Of a DNA stretch of 64,000 bases, positions 39,267 through 49,531 are shown piece by piece. Numbering within the stretch: position 1 is the first letter of the stretch; every line of letters begins with the position of its first letter. The notes below the pieces were generated by a model. That model saw nothing but the letters and a program-made list of their open reading frames with translations, was not told the DNA's origin and did no database searches. Origin of the DNA: Mesorhizobium ciceri WSM4083 (GTDB lineage: Bacteria > Pseudomonadota > Alphaproteobacteria > Rhizobiales > Rhizobiaceae); NCBI RefSeq assembly GCF_000519305.1, contig NZ_JAFG01000005.1, positions 252,018 to 316,017 on the forward strand, in the 5' to 3' direction. Made by a program: the position numbers and the translations under genes.

Positions 39267-40036
39267 TCGATCCGGCCTGACAGCCAATAGGCAAAAAGCC
39301 CGATCCATTCGCGGATGGTCATGGTGGTGGCCTGCAGCGAATCGGCTGGATTGTCGCGGAATAGCCCGATGCCTTCTTTGCCCGAGGTGCGATAGTCGAC
39401 CGGCCAGGGAACAGTCGCAAAGCCGGCCTTGTCGAACAGCGCCTTGGCGCGCGGCATATGGAAGGCCGAGGTCACCAGCAGCCAGGTCTCGCCGAGCTTC
39501 GGCGTTACCAACTCCTTGGTGAAGACCGCGTTCTCATAGGTGTTGCGGGACTTGTTCTCCAGGATCAGACGATCGGCGGCCACGCCGAGCGCGATGAGCA
39601 AGCGGGGGGCCGTGGCGGCGTCGCCCTCGCCTTCGAGAAACAACGCGCCGGTGCCGCCGGAGACGACCACCTTGGCGGTGGGAAAGCGCCGGGCGAGAAT
39701 CGCGGTCTCGACCATCCGATCGCCGCTGCTGTTCAGCTCATAGCCGCCGCGCGCCAGATTGATGGCGCCCTCGAAGCCGCCGCCGAGCACGACGATGCCG
39801 TCGACCTTTTCCGGCAGCGGCGGGCGCGCGAAGCGCTCTTCCAGCGGATTGAGCATCATCGCGCCCAGCGACGTCCACGCTGACAGCGCAAGGATCAGAA
39901 ATGCCAGCACGCTGCCGGTGGCCGCCAGCCGCCGGCGCCCGATCATGGCCGCGAGCAATCCCGCCAGCAGCAGGAAGATCGCCAGGTTCAGCGGCTGGAT
40001 GAAGAACCAGAATATCTTGGACAGGTAGAAGAACAT
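39245..40036 (-). CDS. YdcF/ElyC-type membrane protein (DUF218)
   Basis: A 263-residue protein with two N-terminal membrane helices and a DUF218 domain (residues about 75-235): GIVVLGGGFEGAINLARGGYELNSSGDRM, KVVVSGGTGALF and SRNTYENAVFTKELV. E. coli ElyC of this family supports undecaprenyl phosphate and peptidoglycan metabolism; function here is inferred only at family level. Confidence 0.87.
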   Translation of the reverse strand: MFFYLSKIFWFFIQPLNLAIFLLLAGLLAAMIGRRRLAATGSVLAFLILALSAWTSLGAMMLNPLEERFARPPLPEKVDGIVVLGGGFEGAINLARGGYELNSSGDRMVETAILARRFPTAKVVVSGGTGALFLEGEGDAATAPRLLIALGVAADRLILENKSRNTYENAVFTKELVTPKLGETWLLVTSAFHMPRAKALFDKAGFATVPWPVDYRTSGKEGIGLFRDNPADSLQATTMTIREWIGLFAYWLSGRIDQPFPGG

Positions 40037-40161
40037 CGCTCACCCCATTGCAGCGCCGCGCGGGCGTGGGCGCTCAAAGGACGCTAACACTTTGATTTTG
40101 CGCAGGATCCTTCCGAAAATCGATTCCGACTTTCAGGGCATGCGCTAGACGAGCGACGTCC

Positions 40162-41727
40162 CTACCACCACTTCTCCGGCTGGAACGTGCCTGCGGCCTG
40201 CTCGATGACGGCGGCGGTCTGGAACAGCGTTTCCTCGTCGAACGGCCGGCCGATCAGCTGCAGCCCGAGCGGCAGGCCCTTGGCGTCGAGCCCGGCGGGC
40301 ACGGCGATGCCCGGCAGGCCGGCCATGTTCACCGTGACGGTGAAGATGTCATTGAGGTACATCTTGACCGGATCGGCAGCCATGTCCTCATCGGCGACGC
40401 CGAAGGCGGCGGACGGCGTTGCCGGGGTCAGGATGACATCGACGCCGGCGGCAAAGACCGTCTCGAAATCCCGCTTGATCAGATTGCGCACCTTCTGCGC
40501 CTGCAGATAGTAGGCGTCGTAGTAGCCGGCCGACAGCACATAGGTGCCGATCATGATGCGGCGCTTGACCTCGCGGCCGAAACCCGCGGCGCGGGTCTTT
40601 TCGTACATGTCGACGATGTCCTTGCCCGGCACGCGCAAGCCGTAGCGAACGCCATCATAGCGGGCGAGGTTGGACGAAGCCTCGGCGGGCGCCACGATGT
40701 AATAGGCGGGCAGCGCGTATTTCGTATGCGGCAGGGAGATGTCGACGATCTCAGCGCCGGCGTCCTTCAGCCAGGCAATGCCCTTCTGCCACAGCGCCTC
40801 GATCTCTTCAGGCATGCCGTCGACGCGGTATTCCCGGGGAATGCCGACCTTCATGCCCTTGATGGGCTTGCCGATCGCCGCCTCATAGTCCGGCACCGGC
40901 CGGTCGACCGAGGTCGTGTCCTTCGGATCGACGGAGGCCATCGACTTCAACAGGATCGCGGCGTCGCGTACGTCGCGCGCGATCGGTCCGGCCTGGTCGA
41001 GCGACGAGGCGAAGGCGACGATGCCCCAACGCGAGCAGCGGCCATAGGTCGGCTTGATGCCGACCGTGCCGGTGAAGGCGGCTGGCTGGCGGATCGAGCC
41101 GCCAGTATCCGTCGCGGTCGCGCCGGCACACAGGAAGGCCGAGACTGCCGTGGCCGAACCGCCGGAAGACCCCCCCGGCACCAGCTGCGCATTGTCCAAG
41201 CTGCGCGCGGTCCTGGTGCCGCCGGCCGAGACGAAGCCGCCGTCGCCCTGATGCGTCGTCGGCATCACCACCGTGTCGAGGCGCGAACGCCGCCACGGAT
41301 TGATGACCGGGCCATAGTAGGACGTCTCGTTGGACGAGCCCATGGCGAACTCGTCCATGTTGAGTTTGCCGAGCATAACGGCGCCGTCGGCCCACAGATT
41401 TGACGTAACGGTCGATTCGTAGCGCGGCTTGAACCCGTCGAGCACATGACTGCAGGCCTGCGTATGGACGCCTTCGGTGCCGAACAGATCCTTGATCCCA
41501 AGCGGGATGCCTTCCAGCGCACCGCCCTCGCCCTTGACCAGCCTTGCGTCGGACGCCTTGGCCATGTCGCGCGCCTTGTCGCCTGTCACCGCGACGTAGG
41601 CATTGAGCGCAGGATTGGCGCGATCGATGGCCGAGAGATAGGCCTCGGTGATCTCGGTCGCGGTGATTTCCTTGCCACGCAGCTTGGCGCGGGCCTGTGA
41701 AATCGTCAGATGGGTCAGGTCGCTCAT
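40162..41727 (-). CDS. gatA: Aspartyl/glutamyl-tRNA amidotransferase subunit A
   Basis: The glutaminase/amidase subunit of GatCAB, which converts Glu-tRNA-Gln and Asp-tRNA-Asn to the amide forms. The Ser-cis-Ser-Lys site is seen in [14 protein letters not shown] (Lys), [11 protein letters not shown] (cis-Ser) and [15 protein letters not shown] (nucleophile). About 28 residues ([20 protein letters not shown] onward) lie between the NPW motif and the VPGGSSGG motif, more than in E. coli-type amidases. ATG at 41727 overlaps the stop of the GNAT gene as TGATG. gatB is not in the window. Confidence 0.95.
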   Translation of the reverse strand: MSDLTHLTISQARAKLRGKEITATEITEAYLSAIDRANPALNAYVAVTGDKARDMAKASDARLVKGEGGALEGIPLGIKDLFGTEGVHTQACSHVLDGFKPRYESTVTSNLWADGAVMLGKLNMDEFAMGSSNETSYYGPVINPWRRSRLDTVVMPTTHQGDGGFVSAGGTRTARSLDNAQLVPGGSSGGSATAVSAFLCAGATATDTGGSIRQPAAFTGTVGIKPTYGRCSRWGIVAFASSLDQAGPIARDVRDAAILLKSMASVDPKDTTSVDRPVPDYEAAIGKPIKGMKVGIPREYRVDGMPEEIEALWQKGIAWLKDAGAEIVDISLPHTKYALPAYYIVAPAEASSNLARYDGVRYGLRVPGKDIVDMYEKTRAAGFGREVKRRIMIGTYVLSAGYYDAYYLQAQKVRNLIKRDFETVFAAGVDVILTPATPSAAFGVADEDMAADPVKMYLNDIFTVTVNMAGLPGIAVPAGLDAKGLPLGLQLIGRPFDEETLFQTAAVIEQAAGTFQPEKWW

Positions 41728-42182
41728 CAAAGGCTCTTTTCGTAAAACACCGACCACTCGGAATCGGGATAATCCAGCACCGGGCCGCAGCGCGAAAACC
41801 CGGCGCGTTCGTAGACAGTCCACGCCGCGGGATGACGATCGCCCGTCTCCAGCACCAGGCGCTTCAACCCCTCATTGCGCGCCAGCGCCTCGACCCGCTC
41901 GACGATTTTCGCGCCGATCTTCTGCCCGCGATACGAAGGCCTGATGTACATGCGCTTGACCTCGCCGATGGCGCCGTCATGGCGTTTCAGCGCGCCGCAG
42001 CCGATGGCCAGGCCGTTGTCGCGGGCGATGAAAACGGTCGTATCCACACCGGCCATCTGCTCGACCGTCAAATGGTAGCAATGCTCCGGTGGCGTCAGTT
42101 CGAGCAAGGTCTCGTTGAGTTCCTCGACCAGACCGCGCACGTCGTCCTGCAGTGGCGTTTCAACGGCGATGTCGATTGCCAT
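41727..42182 (-). CDS. GNAT-family N-acetyltransferase
   Basis: A 151-residue acetyltransferase with the acetyl-CoA-binding motif [21 protein letters not shown] and motif [23 protein letters not shown]. The substrate is not evident. It sits inside the gatC-gatA unit: 8 bp after gatC and overlapping the gatA start by one base, so it is almost certainly co-translated with them. Confidence 0.88.
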   Translation of the reverse strand: MAIDIAVETPLQDDVRGLVEELNETLLELTPPEHCYHLTVEQMAGVDTTVFIARDNGLAIGCGALKRHDGAIGEVKRMYIRPSYRGQKIGAKIVERVEALARNEGLKRLVLETGDRHPAAWTVYERAGFSRCGPVLDYPDSEWSVFYEKSL

Positions 42183-42190
42183 CGGCCGGT

Positions 42191-42478
42191 TTACTCCACG
42201 ACCTTCGGCACGAGGAAGAAATTCTCTTCGGTCGCCGGCGCGTTGGCGACGATGTCGGCTGCCTTGCCGCCGTCGGTGACGACATCGCTGCGCTTCTTCA
42301 TGTCCATCGGCGTCACCGAGGTCATCGGCTCGACGCCGGAAACATCGACCTCGTTCAGCTGTTCGACGAAGCCCAGAATGGCGTTCAGCTCGCCGGTCAT
42401 CCGTTCGGCATCTTCCTCGCTCACCGCGATGCGGGCGAGATGCGCGACGCGCTTCACAGTCTGAAGATCTACGGACAT
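42191..42478 (-). CDS. gatC: Aspartyl/glutamyl-tRNA amidotransferase subunit C
   Basis: A 95-residue protein that stabilises GatA and helps join it to GatB. The N-terminal [20 protein letters not shown] and [16 protein letters not shown] are diagnostic. ATG at 42478 is preferred; the frame is open a further 20 codons without a ribosome site. First gene of gatC-GNAT-gatA. Confidence 0.94.
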   Translation of the reverse strand: MSVDLQTVKRVAHLARIAVSEEDAERMTGELNAILGFVEQLNEVDVSGVEPMTSVTPMDMKKRSDVVTDGGKAADIVANAPATEENFFLVPKVVE

Positions 42479-42607
42479 GTTTTTGCCTCGGGGAAAACCA
42501 GTTCGGGCTATAGCGGCGCAGCGCGCGCTGCGCAACATGCATCGTGCGAGAGGCCAGGCTGTGGCGGCGGCCTACTTTTTGGCCACCGATCGCGCGCAAG
42601 ATGCTGT

Positions 42608-43024
42608 CTACGGCAGGGTAACGCCCTCGCAGAGATAGTAGCTGCCGCCATTGCCGCTCGCCTCGCCTTCGTCAGCGGTCGGCCGGACCGACACGAGATC
42701 GATCTGCTTGGCGTTCATTTGCGTCACCGAGAGGACATCCGGGAAGACATAGCCCGGTTCCTGGCAGATGGCCGTCACCGCCCAGCTTGGCGACGCCGCC
42801 GCCTTGCTGATCTGCAGGAATTCGCAATTGTATTCGACGCTCTGCAGGCCGTGCGCCGAAAGCACGATGTTGCCGGCGTCGATCAGCGTTTGCAGCGTGT
42901 CCTTTTGGGCCTGTTTGCAAAGCTCCTCGGATTGCAGGTAGACGCCCTCGATGAAATCATCCGCGGCGAGCGCGGGCGACGCCGCGACCAGTATGGAAAC
43001 GCAAAAAGATTGCCTCAAAGCCAT
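42608..43024 (-). CDS. Exported hypothetical protein
   Basis: A 138-residue protein with a clear signal peptide (MALRQSFCVSILVAASPALA, then ADD). The mature part has four cysteines (ELCKQAQ, YNCEFLQ, AICQEPG, YLCEGVT) at spacings that would allow two disulfides, and a beta-rich pattern. I recognise no domain. It lies between gatC and the MBL-fold hydrolase on the same strand, 24 bp after the hydrolase gene's far end, so it may share no function with either. Confidence 0.7.
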   Translation of the reverse strand: MALRQSFCVSILVAASPALAADDFIEGVYLQSEELCKQAQKDTLQTLIDAGNIVLSAHGLQSVEYNCEFLQISKAAASPSWAVTAICQEPGYVFPDVLSVTQMNAKQIDLVSVRPTADEGEASGNGGSYYLCEGVTLP

Positions 43025-43048
43025 GGTTTCATTCCATTTTGGCTGCTT

Positions 43049-43756
43049 CTAAATCGTAATCGTCTCGCCAATCTTGGGCAAAGCCACCTTGATGCCGGAT
43101 CCTTCCATGCCGGCCTCGAACTTGTCGGCGGTCGGATCGATCATCGGAAAGGTGCCGAAGTGACAGGGAACCACGGTGTCGAATTTGAAGAAGCGCCGGC
43201 AGGCAAGTGCCGCCACCGCGCCGCCCATGGTGAAGCGGTCGCCGATCGGCACAATGCCAATCTTCGGCTCGTGCAACTCGTTGATCAGCGCCATGTCGGA
43301 GAAGATGTCGGTGTCGCCCATGTGGTAGAGCGTCTTGTCTTCCGGGAAATGCAGGACGAGGCCGCCGGGATTGCCGAGATAAGTGTTCTGGCCGCCATCG
43401 CCGGGAAATGAAGATGAATGCAGCGCCTGGACGAAAGTGGTGGTGAAGCCGCGGCAATCGACGGTGCCGCCGATGTTGCCGGGATTGATCTTCTTGTCGC
43501 TGACGCCCTTGCCGACCAGATACATGCAGATCTCGAAATTGGCGACGAGCTGCGCGCCGCTTTTGCCGAGCACTTCCACGGCGCCGCTGATGTGATCGCT
43601 GTGGCCATGCGTCAGCAACACATGCGTGATCCCCTCGGCCGGGCCCTCCCAGCCGCCCGTCCAGGACGGATTGCCGATCAGATAGGGATCGATGAGGATC
43701 TTGGCATCAGCGGTCTCGATGCGAAAGGCCGAGTGGCCGTACCAGGTCAGTTTCAT
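43049..43756 (-). CDS. MBL-fold metal-dependent hydrolase (UPF0173)
   Basis: A 235-residue metallo-beta-lactamase-fold protein. The start [24 protein letters not shown], the HGHSDH motif in [17 protein letters not shown], and HMGDTDIF and CHFGTFP supply the metal ligands. The UPF0173 family is close to UlaG but its substrate is unknown. ATG at 43756 is preferred by family comparison. Divergent from ruvX. Confidence 0.9.
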   Translation of the reverse strand: MKLTWYGHSAFRIETADAKILIDPYLIGNPSWTGGWEGPAEGITHVLLTHGHSDHISGAVEVLGKSGAQLVANFEICMYLVGKGVSDKKINPGNIGGTVDCRGFTTTFVQALHSSSFPGDGGQNTYLGNPGGLVLHFPEDKTLYHMGDTDIFSDMALINELHEPKIGIVPIGDRFTMGGAVAALACRRFFKFDTVVPCHFGTFPMIDPTADKFEAGMEGSGIKVALPKIGETITI

Positions 43757-43879
43757 GAATGCATTCCTCGATTTTTGGCTTGCCAAAGGATAGAACGCCG
43801 ATGGCCCCGAGATCAAAGGGTTACTGTGTCCACCACGCGTTTGACAAAACACGTGGTGGTGAAAGGCGAAGGACCGCCG

Positions 43880-44386
43880 GTGGGCATTATCACGATCGAG
43901 GAATTGCCGGCGCGGCTGACCGGCGGCAAGACGCTGGCGGGACTGGACCTCGGCGACAAGACGATCGGCGTCGCGGTCTCGGACCAGAGATTTTCCTTCG
44001 CCCATCCGCGTCCGGTCATCATGCGAAGGAAATTTTCGCTCGATGCGGCGGTGCTGCTCGCCTTGCTGCACAAGGAGAACGCCGGCGCGGTGGTGATTGG
44101 GCTGCCGATCAATATGGACGGTTCGGAAGGGCCGCGTGCGCAGAAATCGCGCGCCTTCGTTCGCAACATGGCACAGATGAGCGACCTTCCCTTCGTCCTC
44201 TGGGATGAGAGACTATCGACGGTCGCGGCCGAAAGGACGCTGATCGAGATGGATTTCTCGCGCCGCAAGCGCGCCGGCAAGATCGATTCGGCGGCAGCCG
44301 CGTTTATTCTGCAGGGAGTTTTGGACCGGCTTCAGTCGCTCCACGCATCCGCTCGAACGGAACCGGAGCCGCCCAGCGCTGTCTGA
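43880..44386 (+). CDS. ruvX: Putative Holliday junction resolvase RuvX (YqgF)
   Basis: A 168-residue RNase H-fold protein of the YqgF family, linked to pre-16S rRNA processing and possibly to junction resolution. [16 protein letters not shown] has the first catalytic aspartate, followed by [33 protein letters not shown] and [18 protein letters not shown] chose GTG at 43880 because AAGGA is six bases upstream; a GTG at 43826 is an alternative. Its last 83 bases overlap the 3' end of a convergent membrane-protein gene. Confidence 0.9.
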   Translation: MGIITIEELPARLTGGKTLAGLDLGDKTIGVAVSDQRFSFAHPRPVIMRRKFSLDAAVLLALLHKENAGAVVIGLPINMDGSEGPRAQKSRAFVRNMAQMSDLPFVLWDERLSTVAAERTLIEMDFSRRKRAGKIDSAAAAFILQGVLDRLQSLHASARTEPEPPSAV

Positions 44387-44645
44387 CCCAGCCGGCGATT
44401 TCGCGGCGACGGCGGAAGGCCCAAAGCGCCATCAGCAGCAAGCCGTCGAAGACGCAGGTCTTCGCCACCATGCCGGGAATGATCGCCGGATCGATGCCGA
44501 GCATCTGACCATAGAGCTGGAAGAAGAAGTCGTGCATCTGTCGGCTGAGCATCGTGTAGCCGAAATTGATGTCATTGGCCGACAGATAGAACCAGCCCCA
44601 GAAAATCGCCATCGGCGCCGCCCAGAATCCGAAGATGTAGCGCAT
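44304..44645 (-). CDS. Small membrane protein (DUF6105-like)
   Basis: A 113-residue protein with two hydrophobic segments (residues about 3-22 and 57-77), the start [20 protein letters not shown] and a basic C-terminus ([15 protein letters not shown]). It resembles the DUF6105 proteins of rhizobia; function unknown. The ATG overlaps the stop of the upstream membrane-protein gene as TGATG. The last 83 bases overlap ruvX tail-to-tail. Confidence 0.7.
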   Translation of the reverse strand: MRYIFGFWAAPMAIFWGWFYLSANDINFGYTMLSRQMHDFFFQLYGQMLGIDPAIIPGMVAKTCVFDGLLLMALWAFRRRREIAGWVRQRWAAPVPFERMRGATEAGPKLPAE

Positions 44646-45214
44646 CAGCGGCCTCCCCTGGGATGGGAGCCGGTCTTGGACACCGTTCGGCCCGATATGA
44701 GTGAAAGCAGTGAATTGTGGGCCGCGGCTTTTGCCATACCGTGCGCGACGGCATGGATCTCGCTTTCGCCGGAAGCCGCTGCCGCAACCACGGACCGCCG
44801 CTCGGCAAGCATGGCGACATAGGACGCCAGAAGTGCCGCCAGTTGCACGGCGACAGCCATGAACAGCCCGTTGATGCCTTGTACGGCGCCACCGATGACG
44901 ATCAGCGACAACACGCCGGACGCGCAGATGAAGGCGATGCGGGCAACGCTGTCGGCGCCCGCACTGGTCGCGTCGTTGACCAGGGCTTCGACAAAGGCCC
45001 AGAAAAACAGAACCGCGACGACAAGCAATGCGGTGGCGAGCGGCGCCACGACAACGAAATTGTCGAGGTCGACGAAGCGGGTACCCTCGTTTGTGGCACC
45101 CAGCACGCCGAGCGCCGCCGCCACACCCCGGTTTCCGTCGATGCAGATGAGCGCAAGCAGGGCGAAAACAATCGCCCAGTGCAAGGCCAGAAAAGAGGTC
45201 AGTACCTGTCGCAT
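44645..45214 (-). CDS. Hypothetical membrane protein
   Basis: A 189-residue protein with four predicted helices (about residues 6-22, 52-75, 94-115, 118-140) and an Ala/Ser-rich C-terminal tail. I do not recognise the family. It is translationally coupled to the DUF6105-like gene. ATG at 45214 is chosen; the frame is open 15 codons upstream without a ribosome site. Confidence 0.65.
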   Translation of the reverse strand: MRQVLTSFLALHWAIVFALLALICIDGNRGVAAALGVLGATNEGTRFVDLDNFVVVAPLATALLVVAVLFFWAFVEALVNDATSAGADSVARIAFICASGVLSLIVIGGAVQGINGLFMAVAVQLAALLASYVAMLAERRSVVAAAASGESEIHAVAHGMAKAAAHNSLLSLISGRTVSKTGSHPRGGR

Positions 45215-45408
45215 CGGTGTTCCTGCTTCGCAAAGCAAGGGACGGCCAACTTGAACCATTCCCTGCTCTCGCCGGGACAGTGGGCCTTGCCGTCCGCCAT
45301 CGCAACGGAAACCATTTGTTAAGGTTAACGGCGATTAGCCATACGCGTGAGGATGCCCACCAACGCGTCAAAACTGTGGATGGCGCCGGTTTTTGCGATG
45401 CTCGCGGC

Positions 45409-47037
45409 TCAGTTTACCGGCGGATAGAGCGTGTCGATGATCATGCGTGCATCGTGGCGCGAATCGATCATGCCATAGGTGTTGCGCCATTGGCCGGCCA
45501 AACGCGTCTCGACGAAAGCGTCGGCGATCCGCCCTGCCCCCAGACGGCGCAATTCCGCCGCCGCAGCCGACAGCGCCAACTGCTCGGTCAGCAGCCGGGC
45601 CGAACCTTCGTCGGTTGAGGCAACCTGCATCGCCGCCTTCAGCACGCCGATCGTGCCGCGTCCGCCGGCGCCGAGATCACGGTCGATACCGGCCAGCACA
45701 TCCTCGAACAGGCCGGGCGCACGGCCAAGCACGCGCAACACATCAAGCGCCATGACATTGCCCGAGCCTTCCCAGATCGCGTTGACCGGGGCCTCGCGAT
45801 AGTAGCGGGCGAGTGGCGCCTCCTCGACATAGCCGTTGCCGCCGAGGCACTCCATCGCCTCATAGAGCAAAGGCGGCGCGATCTTGCAGACCCAGTATTT
45901 GACGACCGGCGTCATGGCGCGGGCAAACGCCGCCTCGCCGCGATCGCTCGCCGCCTCGTCGAAGGAGCGCGCCAACCGGAACGAAAGCGCGGTGGCGGCG
46001 GCGACATCGAGCGCCATGTCGGCCAGCACGCGCTGCATCAACGGTTGCTCGATCAAGGTCGAACCGAACACCTGGCGGTGGCGCGCATGATGAACGGCCT
46101 CGGCGAGGCCCGCGCGCATGATCGCCGACGAGGCGATGGCACAATCGAGCCGGGTCAGGGTGACCATGTCCATGATCGTCTTCACACCGGCACCGGGTTC
46201 GCCGACCATCTCGCCGATGGCATTGACGAATTCGACTTCGGAGGAGGCGTTGGAACGGTTGCCGAGCTTGTCCTTCAGCCGCTGAAATCGGAAGCCGTTG
46301 CCCGAACCATCACCGAGAACGCGCGGCACGAGGAAGCACGACAGCCCCTCCGGCGCCTGCGCCAGCACCAGGAACGCATCCGACATCGGCGCCGACATGA
46401 ACCATTTGTGCCCCGTCAGACGATAAAAACCGCTGCCGGCGCGTTCCGCCCTCGTAACATTGGCGCGCACATCGGTGCCGCCCTGTTTCTCGGTCATACC
46501 CATGCCGAGCGTCAGCCCGGTCTTCTCGACCGGCGGCTTCTGGCTCTGGTCGTATTTGCGCGTCGTCACGCGCGGCGCCCATTCGCGAAACAGTTTTGGG
46601 CTGGCCATCAAGGCCGCCAGCGAAGCGTTGGTCATGGTGATGGGGCACAGATGCCCGGTCTCCAGCTCCGCCGTCAGATAAAACCGGGCGGCACGGACCT
46701 GATGGCGGCGGCCGATCTCGGTGTCGCCGTTCTCCCACACCGAGGAATGCAGCCCGTTGGCCACAGAGCGGCGCATCAAGGCGTGATAGGCGGGATGGAA
46801 CTCGACCACGTCGATGCGCCGTCCCTGGCGATCATGCGTCCTCAGCTTCGGCGTCTCGACATTGGCGAGGCGCGCCAATTCCTGCGCCTCCTGCGTCAGC
46901 ACAAAGCGGCCGAGACCGTCGAGATCTTTGCGCACCGGATCGGAAAAACGCTCCGCTAGCTGGATCAGCAACGGATCGCCCCGCCAGGCGTTGCCGCCCG
47001 TCAGCGGCGGCGGCTGGTTCGTCACGTCGTCGGTCAC
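45409..47037 (-). CDS. AidB-like acyl-CoA dehydrogenase-fold protein
   Basis: A 542-residue flavoprotein of the AidB branch of acyl-CoA dehydrogenases. GMGMTEKQGGTDVRANVTRAE and GHKWFMSAPMSDAFLVLAQAPEG form the FAD-binding middle domain, and YEAMECLGGNGYVEE and REAPVNAIWEGSGNVMALD match the C-terminal domain. E. coli AidB is induced by alkylation and binds DNA; no ada or alkB is nearby. Start is GTG at 47037 with AAGGA six bases upstream. Divergent from pyrB. Confidence 0.88.
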   Translation of the reverse strand: MTDDVTNQPPPLTGGNAWRGDPLLIQLAERFSDPVRKDLDGLGRFVLTQEAQELARLANVETPKLRTHDRQGRRIDVVEFHPAYHALMRRSVANGLHSSVWENGDTEIGRRHQVRAARFYLTAELETGHLCPITMTNASLAALMASPKLFREWAPRVTTRKYDQSQKPPVEKTGLTLGMGMTEKQGGTDVRANVTRAERAGSGFYRLTGHKWFMSAPMSDAFLVLAQAPEGLSCFLVPRVLGDGSGNGFRFQRLKDKLGNRSNASSEVEFVNAIGEMVGEPGAGVKTIMDMVTLTRLDCAIASSAIMRAGLAEAVHHARHRQVFGSTLIEQPLMQRVLADMALDVAAATALSFRLARSFDEAASDRGEAAFARAMTPVVKYWVCKIAPPLLYEAMECLGGNGYVEEAPLARYYREAPVNAIWEGSGNVMALDVLRVLGRAPGLFEDVLAGIDRDLGAGGRGTIGVLKAAMQVASTDEGSARLLTEQLALSAAAAELRRLGAGRIADAFVETRLAGQWRNTYGMIDSRHDARMIIDTLYPPVN

Positions 47038-47230
47038 GCCCAATCCTTCTATCGTCAGAAAGCCACGAATCCGAGGCTGTCGGCTAGATATAGCCAAGCC
47101 ATGCAGCGCGCGCGATGAAAATACCGGCCGATACAATCGGCCATCTACACGAAAAAATTGAGGAGAACGCCTGCAATGCAAAGCTGGTGCTTGCAGCCGC
47201 AAAGTCTCCACCCTATAGCAGCGCCTTGAG

Positions 47231-48190
47231 ATGACCGACGCTTCGTCCCCCTATCCTCATCGCCATCTTCTGGGCATCCGCGACCTTTCCCCCGCCGACA
47301 TCGAGCTGTTGCTCGACAGGGCGGACCGGGCGGTCGCGATCTCGCGGCAGTCCGAGAAGAAAACCTCGACGCTGCGCGGTCGCACACAGATCAACCTCTT
47401 CTATGAAGCCTCGACGCGCACACAGTCGTCGTTCGAGCTTGCAGGAAAGCGCCTCGGCGCCGATGTCATGAACATGTCGGTGGCAAGCTCTTCGGTGAAG
47501 AAGGGTGAAACGCTCATCGACACGGCGATGACGCTGAACGCCATGCGGCCCGACATCTTGATCATCCGCCACCAGTCGGCCGGTGCTGCCGCCCTTCTGG
47601 CGCAGAAGGTCGGCTGCTCCGTCGTCAATGCCGGCGACGGCGCGCATGAACACCCGACACAGGCGCTGCTCGATGCGCTGACCATTCGCCGCGCCAAGGG
47701 CCCGCTGTCGAAGCTCATCGTGGCAATCTGCGGCGACATCCTGCATTCGCGCGTGGCGCGTTCCAACATCATGCTGCTCAACGCGCTCGGCGCGCAGGTG
47801 CGTGTCGTCGCACCGTCGACGCTGCTGCCCACCGGCATCGAGAAGATGGGCGTCATCGTCACCCGTTCAATGGCCGAGGGCCTCAAGGACGCCGATGTGG
47901 TGATGATGCTGCGCCTGCAGCGCGAGCGCATGGAAGGCGCGTTCGTGCCTTCGGTGCGCGAGTATTTCCGCTATTTCGGCCTCGATGCGGAAAAACTGAA
48001 GGCGGCCAAGGACGATGCGCTGGTGATGCACCCCGGGCCGATGAACCGCGGCGTCGAGATCGCCTCGGAAATCGCCGACGGTCCGCAGAGCGTCATCCAG
48101 GAACAGGTCGAGATGGGCGTTGCCGTGCGCATGGCGGTGATGGAAGCGCTGCTTGACCCGCGTCGTAATCAAGAGGGCCGCGGCGCATGA
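47231..48190 (+). CDS. pyrB: Aspartate carbamoyltransferase catalytic chain
   Basis: A 319-residue enzyme that makes carbamoyl aspartate, the first committed step of pyrimidine synthesis. The carbamoyl phosphate site [19 protein letters not shown], the aspartate loop segment and [19 protein letters not shown] are clear. No pyrI is present. The stop overlaps the start of the next gene as ATGA. That gene codes for an apparently inactive dihydroorotase, the arrangement known for Pseudomonas-type dodecameric ATCases. Confidence 0.95.
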   Translation: MTDASSPYPHRHLLGIRDLSPADIELLLDRADRAVAISRQSEKKTSTLRGRTQINLFYEASTRTQSSFELAGKRLGADVMNMSVASSSVKKGETLIDTAMTLNAMRPDILIIRHQSAGAAALLAQKVGCSVVNAGDGAHEHPTQALLDALTIRRAKGPLSKLIVAICGDILHSRVARSNIMLLNALGAQVRVVAPSTLLPTGIEKMGVIVTRSMAEGLKDADVVMMLRLQRERMEGAFVPSVREYFRYFGLDAEKLKAAKDDALVMHPGPMNRGVEIASEIADGPQSVIQEQVEMGVAVRMAVMEALLDPRRNQEGRGA

Positions 48191-49473
48191 GCACGACGGT
48201 TTTTGAGCGCGCCCGCATCGTTGACCCGTCGCGCGGCATCGACGAAGTCGGTGCCGTCATCGTCGACGGCCGCAAGATCGTTGCCGCCGGCAAGGCGGCG
48301 CTGAACCAGGGCGCGCCCGAGGGCGCCACCGTTATCGACTGCGCCGGCAAGGCGATCATTCCAGGCCTGATCGACGGCCGCGTCTTCATCGGCGAACCGG
48401 GCGGCGAGCATCGCGAGACCATTGCGTCGGCAAGTGTCGCGGCGGCGGCCGGCGGCGTCACCTCCGTCGTCATGATGCCTGACACCGACCCGGTGATCGA
48501 CAATGTGGCGCTGGTCGAGTTCGTGCTGCGCACCGCCAAGGACACGGCGATCGTCAATGTTTTTCCGGCCGCGGCGATCACCAAAGGCCTCGACGGCCGC
48601 GAGATGACCGAGTTCGGCCTGCTGCGCGAAGCCGGCGCCGTCGCCTTCACCGATGGCCGCCACACCATATCGAGTGCGCTGGTGATGCGCCGCGCGCTGA
48701 CCTATGCGCGCGACTTCGGCGCCACCATCGTGCATGAGACGCAGGATGCGGACCTCGGTTCATCCGGCGTCATGAATGAAGGGCTCTACGCAAGCTGGCT
48801 CGGCCTCTCCGGCATTCCGCGCGAAGCCGAATCCATCCCGCTGGAGCGCGATCTGGCCCTGGCGCGGCTGACGCGTGGTTCGTACCATGCAGCAAAGATC
48901 TCGACGGCGATGGCGGCAAACGCCGTCACGCGCGCCAAAGCCGATGGCGCGACGGTGACATCAGGCGTGGCGATCCACAATCTGTCGCTGAATGAAAACG
49001 ATGTCGGCGAATACCGCACCTTCTTCCGCCTGACGCCACCTTTGCGCGCCGAGGAAGACCGTCTGGCAATGATCGAAGCGGTCAGGGACGGCACGATCGA
49101 CATCATCGTCTCCTCGCACGATCCGCAGGATGTCGACACCAAGCGCCTGCCCTTTGCCGATGCGGCGGCCGGCGCCATCGGGTTGGAGACGCTGCTGGGC
49201 GCCGCATTGCGGCTCTACCACAATGGCGATGTGCCGTTGCTCCGGCTGATCGAAACCCTGTCCACCGCTCCCGCAAAACTGTTCGGCCTGCCCGGCGGCA
49301 CGCTGAAGCCGGGCGCTGTCGCAGATCTTGCTCTTGTCGATCTCGACGAGCCCTGGATCGTCAGCGAAAGCGGCATTCGTTCGCGCTCGAAAAACACCTG
49401 TTTCGAAGGCGCGCGGCTGCAAGGCAAGGTCTTGCAAACGCTGGTTGCGGGCCGCACAGTGTTCTCCGTCTGA
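48187..49473 (+). CDS. pyrC: Dihydroorotase homologue lacking metal ligands (PyrC-prime type)
   Basis: A 428-residue amidohydrolase-fold protein coupled to pyrB. The fold is intact ([53 protein letters not shown]), but the active site is not. In active enzymes the PGLID motif is followed by H-x-H and an arginine; here these are Arg65, Phe67 and Gly69. The HHL motif appears as IHNL, and the catalytic aspartate of the DHAPH motif is replaced in SSHDPQ. Such proteins act as structural partners of ATCase in Pseudomonas. An active dihydroorotase should exist elsewhere in the genome. Confidence 0.88.
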   Translation: MSTTVFERARIVDPSRGIDEVGAVIVDGRKIVAAGKAALNQGAPEGATVIDCAGKAIIPGLIDGRVFIGEPGGEHRETIASASVAAAAGGVTSVVMMPDTDPVIDNVALVEFVLRTAKDTAIVNVFPAAAITKGLDGREMTEFGLLREAGAVAFTDGRHTISSALVMRRALTYARDFGATIVHETQDADLGSSGVMNEGLYASWLGLSGIPREAESIPLERDLALARLTRGSYHAAKISTAMAANAVTRAKADGATVTSGVAIHNLSLNENDVGEYRTFFRLTPPLRAEEDRLAMIEAVRDGTIDIIVSSHDPQDVDTKRLPFADAAAGAIGLETLLGAALRLYHNGDVPLLRLIETLSTAPAKLFGLPGGTLKPGAVADLALVDLDEPWIVSESGIRSRSKNTCFEGARLQGKVLQTLVAGRTVFSV

Positions 49474-49506
49474 GCCGGCCACCGCGCATCGCGCGTGATC
49501 CGGCTC
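49472..49506 (+). terminator. Two-tier hairpin between pyrC and plsY
   Basis: Outer arms GAGCCGG/CCGGCTC (49472-49478, 49500-49506) enclose inner arms CGCGC/GCGCG (49483-49487, 49491-49495). It begins at the pyrC stop. No T-run follows, so it may be a partial terminator or stabilise the pyr message. Confidence 0.4.
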
Positions 49507-49531
49507 GTCAAGGGGAAATGCGGGGGAAACA

